Source: DAISIK01 sp036822055
Lineage (GTDB): Bacteria; Verrucomicrobiota; Verrucomicrobiia; Opitutales; Puniceicoccaceae
NCBI GenBank assembly: GCA_036822055.1
Contig: DAISIK010000009.1
Location: forward strand, 15,690-79,689
Reading direction: 5' to 3'
DNA: 64,000 nt
Shown piece after piece: positions 7,304 through 16,376 of the stretch; within the stretch, counting starts at the first letter, position 1, and each line of letters starts with the position of its first letter. The notes beneath the pieces are model-generated. The model searched no databases. It saw nothing but the letters and a program-made list of their open reading frames with translations, and had not been told where the DNA came from. A program made the translations under genes and the position numbers.

Positions 7304-9391
7304 ATGAAAGCAGAAGACCAAAGGCGAAAGGCAAGGGAATTTCCCCGGTTATTCGGAGATTTTGAGGTGCCTACCTACGAGCAATGGAAGGCTGAAGTGG
7401 AGCGGCTTCTGAAGGGCGTCCCGTTTGAAAAAAAGATGCGGACGACCACGCCCGAGGGAATCACCCTGGAGCCGATCTATCGGCGGGAAGATTTGGCGGG
7501 ACTGGCCCACCTTGAGAGCCTGCCGGGAGGTAACGGGGCGCGGGGAAGCCGATTATTAGGCTACCGGGACCAAAGCTGGGAGGTGGCGCAGGAGGTCTTT
7601 GGCAAAAATGCCGGGGAGGTGAATGGCCAGCTTCTGGAAGGCCTGATGAGGGGGCAGACCGCAATCACGCTGGTGGCTGATGTGGCTACCCGTTTGGGCA
7701 AGAAGACCGAAGCGATCGGTCCGATGGAGTCTTGGGTTTGCGGTGTTTCCCTGCGGACCCTCGAGGCAATGGAGCAGTGTTTGGCTGGAGTCGATCCCGT
7801 GGCGGCGCCTATCTACCTGCGGATGGGACGAGCGGCACCGGCAGTGGGAGCCCTCTACCGGGCTTTCCTGGAAAAAAGGGGCATCGCAATGTCCCAACTG
7901 AGAGGTTCGATCGGCTATGATCCTTTGGGAGATGGACTTTTGGAAGGGCAGATCCCATCCACTGAGCAATGGGGTAGTCACCTCGGAGAACTGGTTAAGT
8001 TGTTTGGCGGAGAGGCTACCCGTTTACGGCTCTGCCGGGCGGACGGTCTGGTCTATCGAGACGCGGGAGCCGATTTGGTGACCGAAATGGCGATGGTCTT
8101 GGGGACCGCCGAAGCTTATTTAAGCCAGCTGATTTCCTCGGGTTTATCGGTTCGGGAGGCGGCCGGAAAAATTGAGCTGGTTTTGGGTCTGGGGAGCAAT
8201 TTTTTAATGGAAATCGCCAAGCTGAGGGCTGTGCGGCTGGTTTGGGGGCAAATCCTGGAGGCCTGGGAGATGGGGGCGAGTGAAGCTGCGGTCCACCTCT
8301 CGGTGAGGACAACGCTCTACAACAAGACCCGTCGGGATCCGTATGTAAACCTGTTGCGGCTGACGACGGAAACTTTGGCCGGGGTTTTGGGTGGTGCTGA
8401 CACGATCGTCACGGGACACTTCGACGAAGTATCGAGAACTCCGGATGCCTTTAGCCGTCGTTTATCGCGCAATCTGCAACTTATTCTGGGTGAGGAATGT
8501 GAGCTGACGAAGGTGATCGATCCGGCGGGGGGCTCCTGGTACCTTGAAAAGCTGACAGATTCGTTGGGAAGGGCATCCTATGAGCAGTTTAAGCGACTCT
8601 CGGACGATGGGGGCCTGGAGGCTGTTCTGCGGTCGGGAAAAATTCAAGCCATGGTGGCGCAGACCGATCAAGAGGCTCGGCAGCGATTGGGGCAGCGACG
8701 GAGTTCCCTGGTGGGAACCAATGTTTATCCCAACCTGAGTGAACCGGTTCTGGCGCGGGATGAGTCCGGCGGAGAGACGCTCGCGGTCCAGAGGGTGCCC
8801 TCTTCCCAAACTGATCCGGTGAAGACCCTGGAGGAGGCGAAGGAGGCCTTTCTCGGTGGAGCAGACCTGGGCGAGGTTTGTGGCGACCTGGGCCTCGAGG
8901 AAGGTCTCATCGCGGTGCCGGCCCTCCAGTGCAAGAGGCTCGGGAGGGACTACGAAGCCCTGCGGGATGCTGCTGAGGCTTACAGAGAAGAGCGGGGAAC
9001 ACTCCCCCGCTTGGCGCTCGTGACGATGGGCAAGTTGAAGGACCACAAATTGAGGGCAGATTTCAGCCGTGCTTTCTTTGAGGCGGGAGGATTTGAAGTC
9101 CTGCAACCCGAGGAGGTCGTCGAAGCAGCGGGGGCGGCTCTCTGGCTGAAGAAGACGGGGGCGCGGATTGCCGTCCTCTGCGGAAGTGACGGTCAGTACG
9201 AGGAGCTTTTTGAGTCATTTGCCGGAGCAATCAAGGAGTCCGATGGCGGCATCTGGCTGGTTCTGGCGGGACATCCCGGAGACCGGGAGGCGGCCTATCG
9301 GGAAGCGGGACTCGACGACTATATCTTTGTGAAGAGTGATCACTATGAGACGAACCTCCGCCTCCTGCGGTTGGCCGGGGTGGGGGTGTAA
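7304..9391 (+). CDS. mutA: Methylmalonyl-CoA mutase small (non-catalytic) subunit
   Basis: A 695-residue homologue of the methylmalonyl-CoA mutase beta chain. The TIM-barrel part is recognisable (LSVRTTLYNKTRRDPYVN, then VIDPAGGSWYLEKLTD). The C-terminal flavodoxin-like domain lacks the DxHxxG cobalamin motif: the matching stretch reads MGKLKDHKLRAD, as expected for the non-catalytic subunit of the heterodimer. It is somewhat longer than the classical Propionibacterium chain. An upstream in-frame TTG at 7295 is possible, but the ATG at 7304 is the more ordinary start. mutB follows after 34 bp, so the two are co-transcribed. Confidence 0.92.
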   Translation: MKAEDQRRKAREFPRLFGDFEVPTYEQWKAEVERLLKGVPFEKKMRTTTPEGITLEPIYRREDLAGLAHLESLPGGNGARGSRLLGYRDQSWEVAQEVFGKNAGEVNGQLLEGLMRGQTAITLVADVATRLGKKTEAIGPMESWVCGVSLRTLEAMEQCLAGVDPVAAPIYLRMGRAAPAVGALYRAFLEKRGIAMSQLRGSIGYDPLGDGLLEGQIPSTEQWGSHLGELVKLFGGEATRLRLCRADGLVYRDAGADLVTEMAMVLGTAEAYLSQLISSGLSVREAAGKIELVLGLGSNFLMEIAKLRAVRLVWGQILEAWEMGASEAAVHLSVRTTLYNKTRRDPYVNLLRLTTETLAGVLGGADTIVTGHFDEVSRTPDAFSRRLSRNLQLILGEECELTKVIDPAGGSWYLEKLTDSLGRASYEQFKRLSDDGGLEAVLRSGKIQAMVAQTDQEARQRLGQRRSSLVGTNVYPNLSEPVLARDESGGETLAVQRVPSSQTDPVKTLEEAKEAFLGGADLGEVCGDLGLEEGLIAVPALQCKRLGRDYEALRDAAEAYREERGTLPRLALVTMGKLKDHKLRADFSRAFFEAGGFEVLQPEEVVEAAGAALWLKKTGARIAVLCGSDGQYEELFESFAGAIKESDGGIWLVLAGHPGDREAAYREAGLDDYIFVKSDHYETNLRLLRLAGVGV

Positions 9392-9425
9392 ATTTGTATT
9401 TGAATTTCTAATACGATATTTGAAG

Positions 9426-11624
9426 ATGAAGAGACCAGATTTTAGCAAAATAGCCTACCGTCCGGTGGTTACGGAGGAAACCCGGCAGGACTGGGAGGAT
9501 CGTGTGGCGAGAGAAACGGGAAAGACGGTGGACCACTGGGTATCCGAGTCGCTCGAGCAGATTCCGATCCAGCCGCTCTACGGCGCAGAGGATTTGAGGG
9601 GGATGGAGCACCTCGATTTTACGGCCGGGATTGCTCCCTTTCTCCGGGGACCCTACGCCCCGATGTATGTATTCAGACCGTGGACGGTGCGTCAGTACGC
9701 GGGGTTTTCGACAGCGGAGGAATCGAATGCCTTTTACCGGAAGAATTTGGCGGCTGGCCAGACCGGGCTCTCGGTAGCCTTCGATTTGGCGACCCACCGG
9801 GGGTACGATAGCGATCATCCGCGAGTGGAAGGGGATGTGGGAAAGGCCGGGGTGGCGATTGATTCGATCCTCGATATGGAGCTGCTCTTTGACCGCATCC
9901 CGTTGGACAAGGTTTCGGTATCGATGACCATGAACGGGGCGGTGGTCCCGATCATGGCCTTTTTCATTCTGGCGGGGTTAGAGCAGGGGGTAAAGTTGGA
10001 CCAGCTCTCGGGGACGATTCAGAATGATATTTTGAAGGAGTTCATGGTCCGAAACACCTACATTTATCCGCCCACCCCATCGATGAAGATCATTGGGGAC
10101 ATTTTCTCCTACACCTCGGAGAAGATGCCGAAGTTTAACAGCATTTCAATTTCCGGTTACCACATGCAGGAGGCCGGGGCGACGGCGGACCTCGAAATGG
10201 GCTATACGCTGGCGGATGGTCTGGAGTATTTGCGAACTGGGGTGGAGGCTGGTTTGGCGGTGGATGCCTTCGCTCCCCGGCTGTCATTTTTCTGGGCAAT
10301 CGGAAAAGACTTTTTCATGGAGATTGCGAAGATGCGGGCCGCTCGAATGCTCTGGGCCAAAATCGTGAATGGATTTGGGCCTCAGAATGCGAAGAGTCTG
10401 GCCCTGCGCACCCATTCGCAGACCAGTGGTTGGTCGTTAACGGAGCAGGATCCATTTAACAATGTTGCGCGAACCTGTGTGGAAGCCCTGGCGGCGGCTT
10501 GTGGACACACCCAATCGTTGCACACCAATGCGCTGGATGAGGCGATAGCGCTGCCGACCGAGTTTTCGGCGCGAATTGCCCGGAATACGCAGCTCTTCCT
10601 TCAGGAGGAAACGGGGATTTGCTCGGTGATCGATCCCTGGGGCGGCTCTTACTACGTGGAGAGCCTGACGCATGAACTGGCCCAACGGGCCTGGGCGCAC
10701 ATTGAAGAAGTGGAGGAGCTGGGAGGAATGACGAAGGCCATTGAGGAGGGGATTCCCAAACTGCGGATTGAGGAGGCGGCAGCCCGGCGGCAGGCGAAGA
10801 TTGATTCCGGGGCGGAGACGATCGTGGGGCTTAACCGCTACCGGCTGGAGAAAGAGGACCCCCTCGAGATTCTTAATATTGATAACACGGCGGTCCGCGA
10901 GGGGCAGATCCGGCGGCTGGAGAAACTGAAGGCGGAGCGGGATGACCTGGCGACACGGGAGGCGCTCGGCGCGATCACCGAGGCGGCGGCAACGGGGAAG
11001 GGAAACCTGCTCGAGCTGGCAGTGGAGGCGGCGGGAAAGCGAGCCAGCCTGGGAGAAATCTCTGAGGCGATGGAGAAGGTTTTTGGCCGATATAAGGCAC
11101 GCATTCGAACGGTTTCGGGCGTTTATGGAAAAGCTTACGGAGACGGGGAAACAATGAGAGCGATCGAGAAGAAGATTGCCCGGTTCGAGGACTTGGAGGG
11201 ACGACGCCCCCGGGTGATGATTGCGAAGATGGGCCAGGATGGCCACGACCGAGGCGCCAAGGTGGTCGGCACGGGCTTTGCGGACCTCGGCTTCGACGTC
11301 GACATCGGGCCGCTCTTCCAGACCCCGGCGGAGACGGCCAAGCAAGCGGTAGAAAACGACGTCCATCTGGTGGCGATGAGTTCGCTGGCGGCTGGGCATA
11401 AGACACTGGCCCCGCAGTTGATCGAGGAGTTGGGCCGACTGGGGCGGCCCGACATTCTGGTGGCTTGTGGAGGGGTAATCCCGGCCCAGGATTATGCTTT
11501 CCTCTATGAAAAAGGGGTGGTGGCAATCTTTGGTCCAGGCACTCCGATTCCGACCTCGGCGGAGAAGGTGCTCGACCTTTTGATTGAGACGTTCGAGGAG
11601 CCAATTGATGGGTTGGAAGATTGA
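9426..11624 (+). CDS. mutB: Methylmalonyl-CoA mutase large (catalytic) subunit
   Basis: A 732-residue catalytic subunit that isomerises succinyl-CoA and methylmalonyl-CoA with adenosylcobalamin. Substrate-barrel landmarks are RGPYAPMY near the N-terminus, FDLATHRGYDSDHPRV, SVSMTMNGAV and RTHSQTSGWSLTEQDPFNN. The C-terminal B12 domain has the DGHDRG motif with the cobalt-ligating His607, followed by the standard GTGFADLGFDVD and GGVIPAQDY. The reading frame extends upstream into the end of mutA, but the ATG at 9426 gives the usual N-terminus. The reaction is reversible; the neighbouring decarboxylase suggests flow toward propionate. Confidence 0.96.
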   Translation: MKRPDFSKIAYRPVVTEETRQDWEDRVARETGKTVDHWVSESLEQIPIQPLYGAEDLRGMEHLDFTAGIAPFLRGPYAPMYVFRPWTVRQYAGFSTAEESNAFYRKNLAAGQTGLSVAFDLATHRGYDSDHPRVEGDVGKAGVAIDSILDMELLFDRIPLDKVSVSMTMNGAVVPIMAFFILAGLEQGVKLDQLSGTIQNDILKEFMVRNTYIYPPTPSMKIIGDIFSYTSEKMPKFNSISISGYHMQEAGATADLEMGYTLADGLEYLRTGVEAGLAVDAFAPRLSFFWAIGKDFFMEIAKMRAARMLWAKIVNGFGPQNAKSLALRTHSQTSGWSLTEQDPFNNVARTCVEALAAACGHTQSLHTNALDEAIALPTEFSARIARNTQLFLQEETGICSVIDPWGGSYYVESLTHELAQRAWAHIEEVEELGGMTKAIEEGIPKLRIEEAAARRQAKIDSGAETIVGLNRYRLEKEDPLEILNIDNTAVREGQIRRLEKLKAERDDLATREALGAITEAAATGKGNLLELAVEAAGKRASLGEISEAMEKVFGRYKARIRTVSGVYGKAYGDGETMRAIEKKIARFEDLEGRRPRVMIAKMGQDGHDRGAKVVGTGFADLGFDVDIGPLFQTPAETAKQAVENDVHLVAMSSLAAGHKTLAPQLIEELGRLGRPDILVACGGVIPAQDYAFLYEKGVVAIFGPGTPIPTSAEKVLDLLIETFEEPIDGLED

Positions 11625-11657
11625 CGGACGGGGAGGCGACCGGCTTATCGTCGCGGG

Positions 11658-12656
11658 GTGAGTTTGGTTTATTTTTCATCGGACCGGATCGGGCTGCCGG
11701 TTCTCGAATGGTTGGCGAAAAACACTGAGCCGGGCCGGCTTTTGGTGGTTACGGCACCCGATGCGAGGGTTGGCCGGGGCAAGCAATGGCAGGGGAATCC
11801 GATCAAAGTGGCTGCCGAGGCGATGGGCGTAGCGGTCCTGCAGCCGAGGGAGCCGAACGAGGAGCTGATTCCGGTTATTGAAGAGATGGGGGCGACCCGC
11901 GGATTTGTCTTTGCCTACGGGCATTTGTTAAAAGCCGGACTGCTGAAGTGTTTTCGGGGAAATCTCCTCAATTTTCACGGTTCGATCTTGCCAAAGTACC
12001 GGGGAGCCTCGCCGGTGGAGACTGCAATCGTGGCTGGTGATCTGGAGACGGGCGTGAGCCTGATGCAGGTGGTGAGGAGGATGGATGCTGGACCGGTGGC
12101 AGCGGTGGAGAGGGTGGGTATAGGACCGCGAACCACCGGTCCGGGGCTTCGAGAGGAGTTGGCAGAGGCAGCGGTGCGTTGCCTGGAGCGTACCTGGGCA
12201 TCATTTCTTGCCGGGAGGCTGAGCTTTGTAGCGCAGGACGAGGGGCGGGCGAGTTACGTGCGGCGGCTGACGAAGGAGGATGGGGCGCTCGATTTTCGAC
12301 TTGGCGCGGCTGAGCTGGAGCGAAGGGTGCGGGCATTCCAGGGGTGGCCGGGGAGCTGGTTTGAAGTCGAACGAGGGTCCGCTGGCGAGGTTGAGCGATG
12401 GAGAACGGATGCAGTGGCGGTTGGGCCGCAAGGGAGCTTTGGGAAGGTGGGAGCGGTGACGGGTAGATCGGAGAATGGTCTGATGGTCCAGGCTGGTGAT
12501 GGTCTCCTCCTCATTGAGCGGCTGCAGCGGCCGGGTGGGAAAATGATGGACGCCGGGAGTTTTTTGCGAGGAATGGCGCTGGCCGAGGGCATGCCCTTGC
12601 TGGCACCGGCGGGAGAGCCCCTGGTGCGCTACCCGACCGGTGAGGCGTGGGGGTAA
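11658..12656 (+). CDS. fmt: Methionyl-tRNA formyltransferase
   Basis: A 332-residue protein with an N-terminal formyltransferase domain carrying LNFHGSILPKYRGASP (the catalytic Asn/His pair) and GVSLMQVVRRMDAGPV (the catalytic Asp), then a C-terminal OB-like domain beginning near YVRRLTKEDGALDF. It formylates initiator Met-tRNA using 10-formyl-tetrahydrofolate. The start is GTG, and the gene begins 33 bp after mutB, so read-through from that operon is possible. No def (peptide deformylase) gene, its usual neighbour, is present. Confidence 0.93.
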   Translation: MSLVYFSSDRIGLPVLEWLAKNTEPGRLLVVTAPDARVGRGKQWQGNPIKVAAEAMGVAVLQPREPNEELIPVIEEMGATRGFVFAYGHLLKAGLLKCFRGNLLNFHGSILPKYRGASPVETAIVAGDLETGVSLMQVVRRMDAGPVAAVERVGIGPRTTGPGLREELAEAAVRCLERTWASFLAGRLSFVAQDEGRASYVRRLTKEDGALDFRLGAAELERRVRAFQGWPGSWFEVERGSAGEVERWRTDAVAVGPQGSFGKVGAVTGRSENGLMVQAGDGLLLIERLQRPGGKMMDAGSFLRGMALAEGMPLLAPAGEPLVRYPTGEAWG

Positions 12657-12689
12657 CGGGCGGGAGTTCTCTGGTGGCCTGTGGTCGGC

Positions 12690-14405
12690 TTAGCGTTTGG
12701 CGAGGGGTAACCAAAAAGTGAATACCGAGCCGGAGGCGTCGGACTGAACGAGGCGGATCTCGCCCCGGTGACCCCGAAGAATGCTTTTGACGATGGCCAG
12801 CCCGAGCCCGTTTCCGCTCTCGCGGCTGGTGAGGAAGGAGTCGAAAATGCGGGGTTGAAGCTCTGGGGGGATTCCTATGCCGGTGTCTCTAATCGTGATG
12901 TGGACCCGTTTCTCCTTTGAATCGAGGCGGGTTTCGATGCTGAGGGTTCCAGATCCCTGGATGGCCTCGACGGCGTTGAGGATGAGGTTGAGGAGAACTT
13001 GTTGGATCTGGCCCCGGTTGCCGCAGATGACGGCGGGGTTCGGGGATGGATGATAGTCGAGGTGGATGCGGTTCTGGAAGAGCTTGATTCGGACGAGCTG
13101 GAGGGTTTCGGTGATGATGGAGTCGAGATCCTGGTTGCTGAATTGACCCGAGGTAGAACGTCCGTAGGTGAGAAACCGGGTGGCGATTTCCTCGAGCTGG
13201 TCCAGCTTTTCGCGGATAACCCGGAGATCCTCGTTGCGCATATCGTTGGGAGGGAGGTCCAGTTTTAGCGAGTTAAAGAGGAGTTTGATGACGGTGAGCG
13301 GGCTGCGAATCTCGTGGGCGAGTTCGGAGGAGAGTTGCCCGAGGGTGGTCAGCTTATCGTTGCGACGGAGGGTTTCCTCGGACTCAAAAATACGAGAGTA
13401 AAGGCGGCTATTCTCGATGGCGACGGCGCCGAGACTGGCGAGGGCAGTGAAAACCTGTTTTTCGTCGTTGTTAAAGCGGTGGGGGCGGCAGGTGTAGGCA
13501 TTGAGAATGCCAATGACCTCCTTTTCATAGACGATGGGAGTAGCGAGCATCGAGGTGAGACCCATTTGCTGGGAGAGCTTAACAAAGTGATGTTCCTCGG
13601 TGCGGCGAAGGTCGAAAACCTCGACCTGTTTGCGACGGCGGATCCCGGCCCCGATGGAGCTGTGGTCGATGTGGAGTTCCTCGCTGTAATCGAGCTTACC
13701 AGAGGCGTCGAAGAGGGAATGGAGGTTGAGGACATTTTCGTCGTCGCCCACCGTGAAGAGGGCGGTGAGGTCGCATTCGAGAAGGTTGCGGGCCTCCTCG
13801 GCAATGCCATCAAGCACGTTACCGATCTCTTTGCGCGAGACCACTTTCTGACCTATTTTGACGAGGGTTTCGAGTTGGCGGGCTCTATTGCGGAGCTTGT
13901 TGACGGACCAGATTTGGACGATCACCCGGCTCGCTTCGCGGGTGAGAAGGGTGAGGACCTTCAGGTCACTCTTGGAAAAAGCCTCTGGGCGGTCGCTATC
14001 GACGTTGAGGACGCCAATGATGGTCCCCGAGTCCTCGAGGGGGACGGCGATCTCTGAGCGCACGTCGGGACGGACCTGAACGTAGCGCGGTTCCTCCTCG
14101 ACGCGGTCCACCACGAGCGGTTTGCCGTGAAGGGCAACCCAGCCGGTTATCCCCTCGCCGAGATGGAGGCTGACTGGTTTATCGGTTGCCGGGAGACCAC
14201 TGGAAGCCTCGATGACGAGGCGTTTGGTCTCGGCATCGATCAGGGCGATGGAGGCACTTGACCCGTCGAGGAGGGAGACGACGGTGTCGAGGATCAAGGA
14301 GAGGGCGACCTGGGAGTCTTCTGTTTTTCCGACGAGGCTACTGATAACGTAGAGCGAGTCGATCAGGCTGGATTCATTTGGGGTGGGATGGAGGGCAGAT
14401 GGCAT
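12690..14405 (-). CDS. Sensor histidine kinase with two GAF domains
   Basis: A 571-residue cytoplasmic kinase. The first GAF domain covers about residues 25-165 and the second about 190-335. A short coiled stretch leads to the HisKA domain, with the phospho-accepting His in LAHEIRSPLTV, and then an HATPase domain with NLILNAVEAIQ (N box), IRDTGIGIPPEL and GNGLGLAIVKSILRGH. No membrane segment or receiver is present and no response regulator gene lies beside it. It is convergent with fmt and transcribed toward it. The ligand sensed by the GAF domains cannot be told from sequence. Confidence 0.92.
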   Translation of the reverse strand: MPSALHPTPNESSLIDSLYVISSLVGKTEDSQVALSLILDTVVSLLDGSSASIALIDAETKRLVIEASSGLPATDKPVSLHLGEGITGWVALHGKPLVVDRVEEEPRYVQVRPDVRSEIAVPLEDSGTIIGVLNVDSDRPEAFSKSDLKVLTLLTREASRVIVQIWSVNKLRNRARQLETLVKIGQKVVSRKEIGNVLDGIAEEARNLLECDLTALFTVGDDENVLNLHSLFDASGKLDYSEELHIDHSSIGAGIRRRKQVEVFDLRRTEEHHFVKLSQQMGLTSMLATPIVYEKEVIGILNAYTCRPHRFNNDEKQVFTALASLGAVAIENSRLYSRIFESEETLRRNDKLTTLGQLSSELAHEIRSPLTVIKLLFNSLKLDLPPNDMRNEDLRVIREKLDQLEEIATRFLTYGRSTSGQFSNQDLDSIITETLQLVRIKLFQNRIHLDYHPSPNPAVICGNRGQIQQVLLNLILNAVEAIQGSGTLSIETRLDSKEKRVHITIRDTGIGIPPELQPRIFDSFLTSRESGNGLGLAIVKSILRGHRGEIRLVQSDASGSVFTFWLPLAKR

Positions 14406-14486
14406 GGAGGTTGGGAAAGAATGGTTTGGGAATTGGTCGAAGTCGCTGCAAGATTTGCACCAGATTGCAGGGGCTGGAGTGGGTCG

Positions 14487-15629
14487 TTATCTTTGGTCGA
14501 TACGGCGGAAGAGATAGATCCCGGCGAGGCCAAAGCAAAGGTTGGGAAGGTGGACGAGGAGGTGGGGATAGAAGGAGGGAGATTTCTCGAACCAACCAGA
14601 GATAGCAGTGGTAAAAAAGTAGAGAAGGGAGAGGATGAGGGCGATGGCGATATTGGTGTAGGATTCCTTCCGGCCGACCCGAATGCCGAGGGGAATGGCC
14701 ACGAGGGAGAGGGTCAGGGTGGAGAGGGACATAGCGATGTTGCTGTGGATTTGGTAGAGAACGCGGGAGCGTTCGATCTGGCGTTGGGCGGGGGGGAGGT
14801 CGGAAGCCTCGGAGTCGAGGCGTTTGAGCAGATCGAGGAGGGCTGGGAGGCCCAGGTGCTGGAGCCTCTGCTGCTTGCCTGAGGAACCGAGGATCTTGTC
14901 CAGAGAGAGGCTCAGGGCGTAGCTACCGGTGGTGAGGCGAATGACATCGGGATGGGCGAGCTGGTGGGGTTGGGGAGCGAACCGCCGTTCTCCGATGCCC
15001 CTCTCCAGATCGATGACGAGCATTTGGGAGGCTTCATCATAATGGATGGTGCCGCGGTCGGCTTGTATGAAATACTGCGGGAATCCATTGGGTCCGATTT
15101 CCCAGATCCAGAATCCTCTAACGGTCTGCTCTTCGACGGAATGGGTGTAGATGATGAAGCCGGGAAACTCGCGAACCATTTCTCCCGGTCTGATGAAGGC
15201 GACGGGGTTTTCCCGGACGACGTTACGAATGGTGGATTTGTAGAGTGAACGGTTCTCGGGAGCAAAGTAGAGGTTAAAGGCGGCACTGCCGATACTGGCG
15301 AGGGTGGCGAAGGCAAGGATAGGGACGGTGATCTGGAAGAGACTCATCCCGGAGGCCCGCATGGCGGTGATTTCATGGTTGCCGGAGAGTCTGCCAAGGG
15401 TGATGAGGATCCCGGTGACGGTTCCGAGGGGGAGAGCGTATGCGAGAACGAAGGGTATGAGAAGGAGAAGTAAATTGAGGAAGGCCCCGAGGGGGATGCG
15501 GCCGGAGGTAAAGAGTGAGAGGGCATCGCGCAGGGCATTGCCGGTGAGGAAAACGAGTAGAAAAAACCCGATTGAGGCGAGGGCTCCGATGGCAATCTCA
15601 ATGGTGACGTAGCGACGGATGAGGATCAC
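14487..15629 (-). CDS. LptF/LptG family permease (lipopolysaccharide export)
   Basis: A 380-residue YjgP/YjgQ-family protein with the expected layout: three N-terminal transmembrane helices, a large periplasmic beta-jellyroll (about residues 120-270) and three C-terminal helices. LPLGTVTGILITLGRLSGNHEITAMRASG carries the cytoplasmic coupling segment that contacts the LptB ATPase. It should form one half of the LptBFG exporter that drives LPS from the inner membrane across the periplasm, which implies a diderm cell. Only one such gene is in the window, so LptF and LptG cannot be distinguished. Confidence 0.9.
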   Translation of the reverse strand: MILIRRYVTIEIAIGALASIGFFLLVFLTGNALRDALSLFTSGRIPLGAFLNLLLLLIPFVLAYALPLGTVTGILITLGRLSGNHEITAMRASGMSLFQITVPILAFATLASIGSAAFNLYFAPENRSLYKSTIRNVVRENPVAFIRPGEMVREFPGFIIYTHSVEEQTVRGFWIWEIGPNGFPQYFIQADRGTIHYDEASQMLVIDLERGIGERRFAPQPHQLAHPDVIRLTTGSYALSLSLDKILGSSGKQQRLQHLGLPALLDLLKRLDSEASDLPPAQRQIERSRVLYQIHSNIAMSLSTLTLSLVAIPLGIRVGRKESYTNIAIALILSLLYFFTTAISGWFEKSPSFYPHLLVHLPNLCFGLAGIYLFRRIDQR

Positions 15630-15716
15630 AGGGTTTCAATCAATGAAAATTGAGGGGTGAGGGGAAACGTATTTTTTCTTTCGACAGGTTGGAGCGACCG
15701 GGGTAGTGGCATTCAG

Positions 15717-16295
15717 ATGTCTTTATCAGTTGAGGAAAGCGAGATGGCGCTTCGACACTTCCGGGAATCCGGGGCGCTGTTGGAGGGGCACTTTGTTTTG
15801 AGGTCGGGCCGGCACAGTGGTCATTTCTTCCAGTGCGCTCAGGTTTGCCAGTACTTGGAGAGGATCAGCGAACTGGCCTCTCTGATTGTTCGAGAGACCA
15901 GTGAATGGAACTTTGAGACGGTGCTCTCCCCTGCGATGGGAGGTTTGGTGATCGGGCAGGAAGTAGCTCGGCAGGCTAAGGCCCGTTTTATTTTTGCGGA
16001 AAAAGTCGAAGATCGGCTGGAGCTGAGGCGGAATTTCAGAATCGGAAAAGGTGAGCGGGTCCTCGTGGTGGAGGATGTGATAACCCGGGGAGGGCGGGTG
16101 GATGAGGCTCTGGCGATTCTGGAAGCGACGGAGGCGAAACCGGCCGGGGTGGCGGTGATGGTTGACCGAAGTGATGGAGCGGTGGATTTCGGGGTGCCGC
16201 TTTTCTCGCTCGTAAGGTTGAGTTTTCCGACCTTTGAGGCAGGTCAAGTGCCAGCATCAATTGCGGTCATTCCGCCGACCAAGCCGGGAAGCTGA
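15717..16295 (+). CDS. pyrE: Orotate phosphoribosyltransferase
   Basis: A 192-residue type I phosphoribosyltransferase. The PRPP-binding loop VLVVEDVITRGG is clear, as are the substrate-loop region FAEKVEDRLELRRNF and the N-terminal RSGRHSGHFFQ. It makes orotidine 5'-phosphate in pyrimidine synthesis. The frame is open for 20 codons upstream, but the ATG at 15717 gives the normal family N-terminus. The upstream gene runs the other way, so the 87-bp gap must hold a promoter; I cannot pick one out with confidence. Confidence 0.92.
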   Translation: MSLSVEESEMALRHFRESGALLEGHFVLRSGRHSGHFFQCAQVCQYLERISELASLIVRETSEWNFETVLSPAMGGLVIGQEVARQAKARFIFAEKVEDRLELRRNFRIGKGERVLVVEDVITRGGRVDEALAILEATEAKPAGVAVMVDRSDGAVDFGVPLFSLVRLSFPTFEAGQVPASIAVIPPTKPGS

Positions 16296-16376
16296 GGTAT
16301 TTTTCGGGAAAATCCCGCGTGGGAAACGATGCCTTTTTCTTGCCCAAGAGGGAAGAGCTGAATTCAAACACGATAT

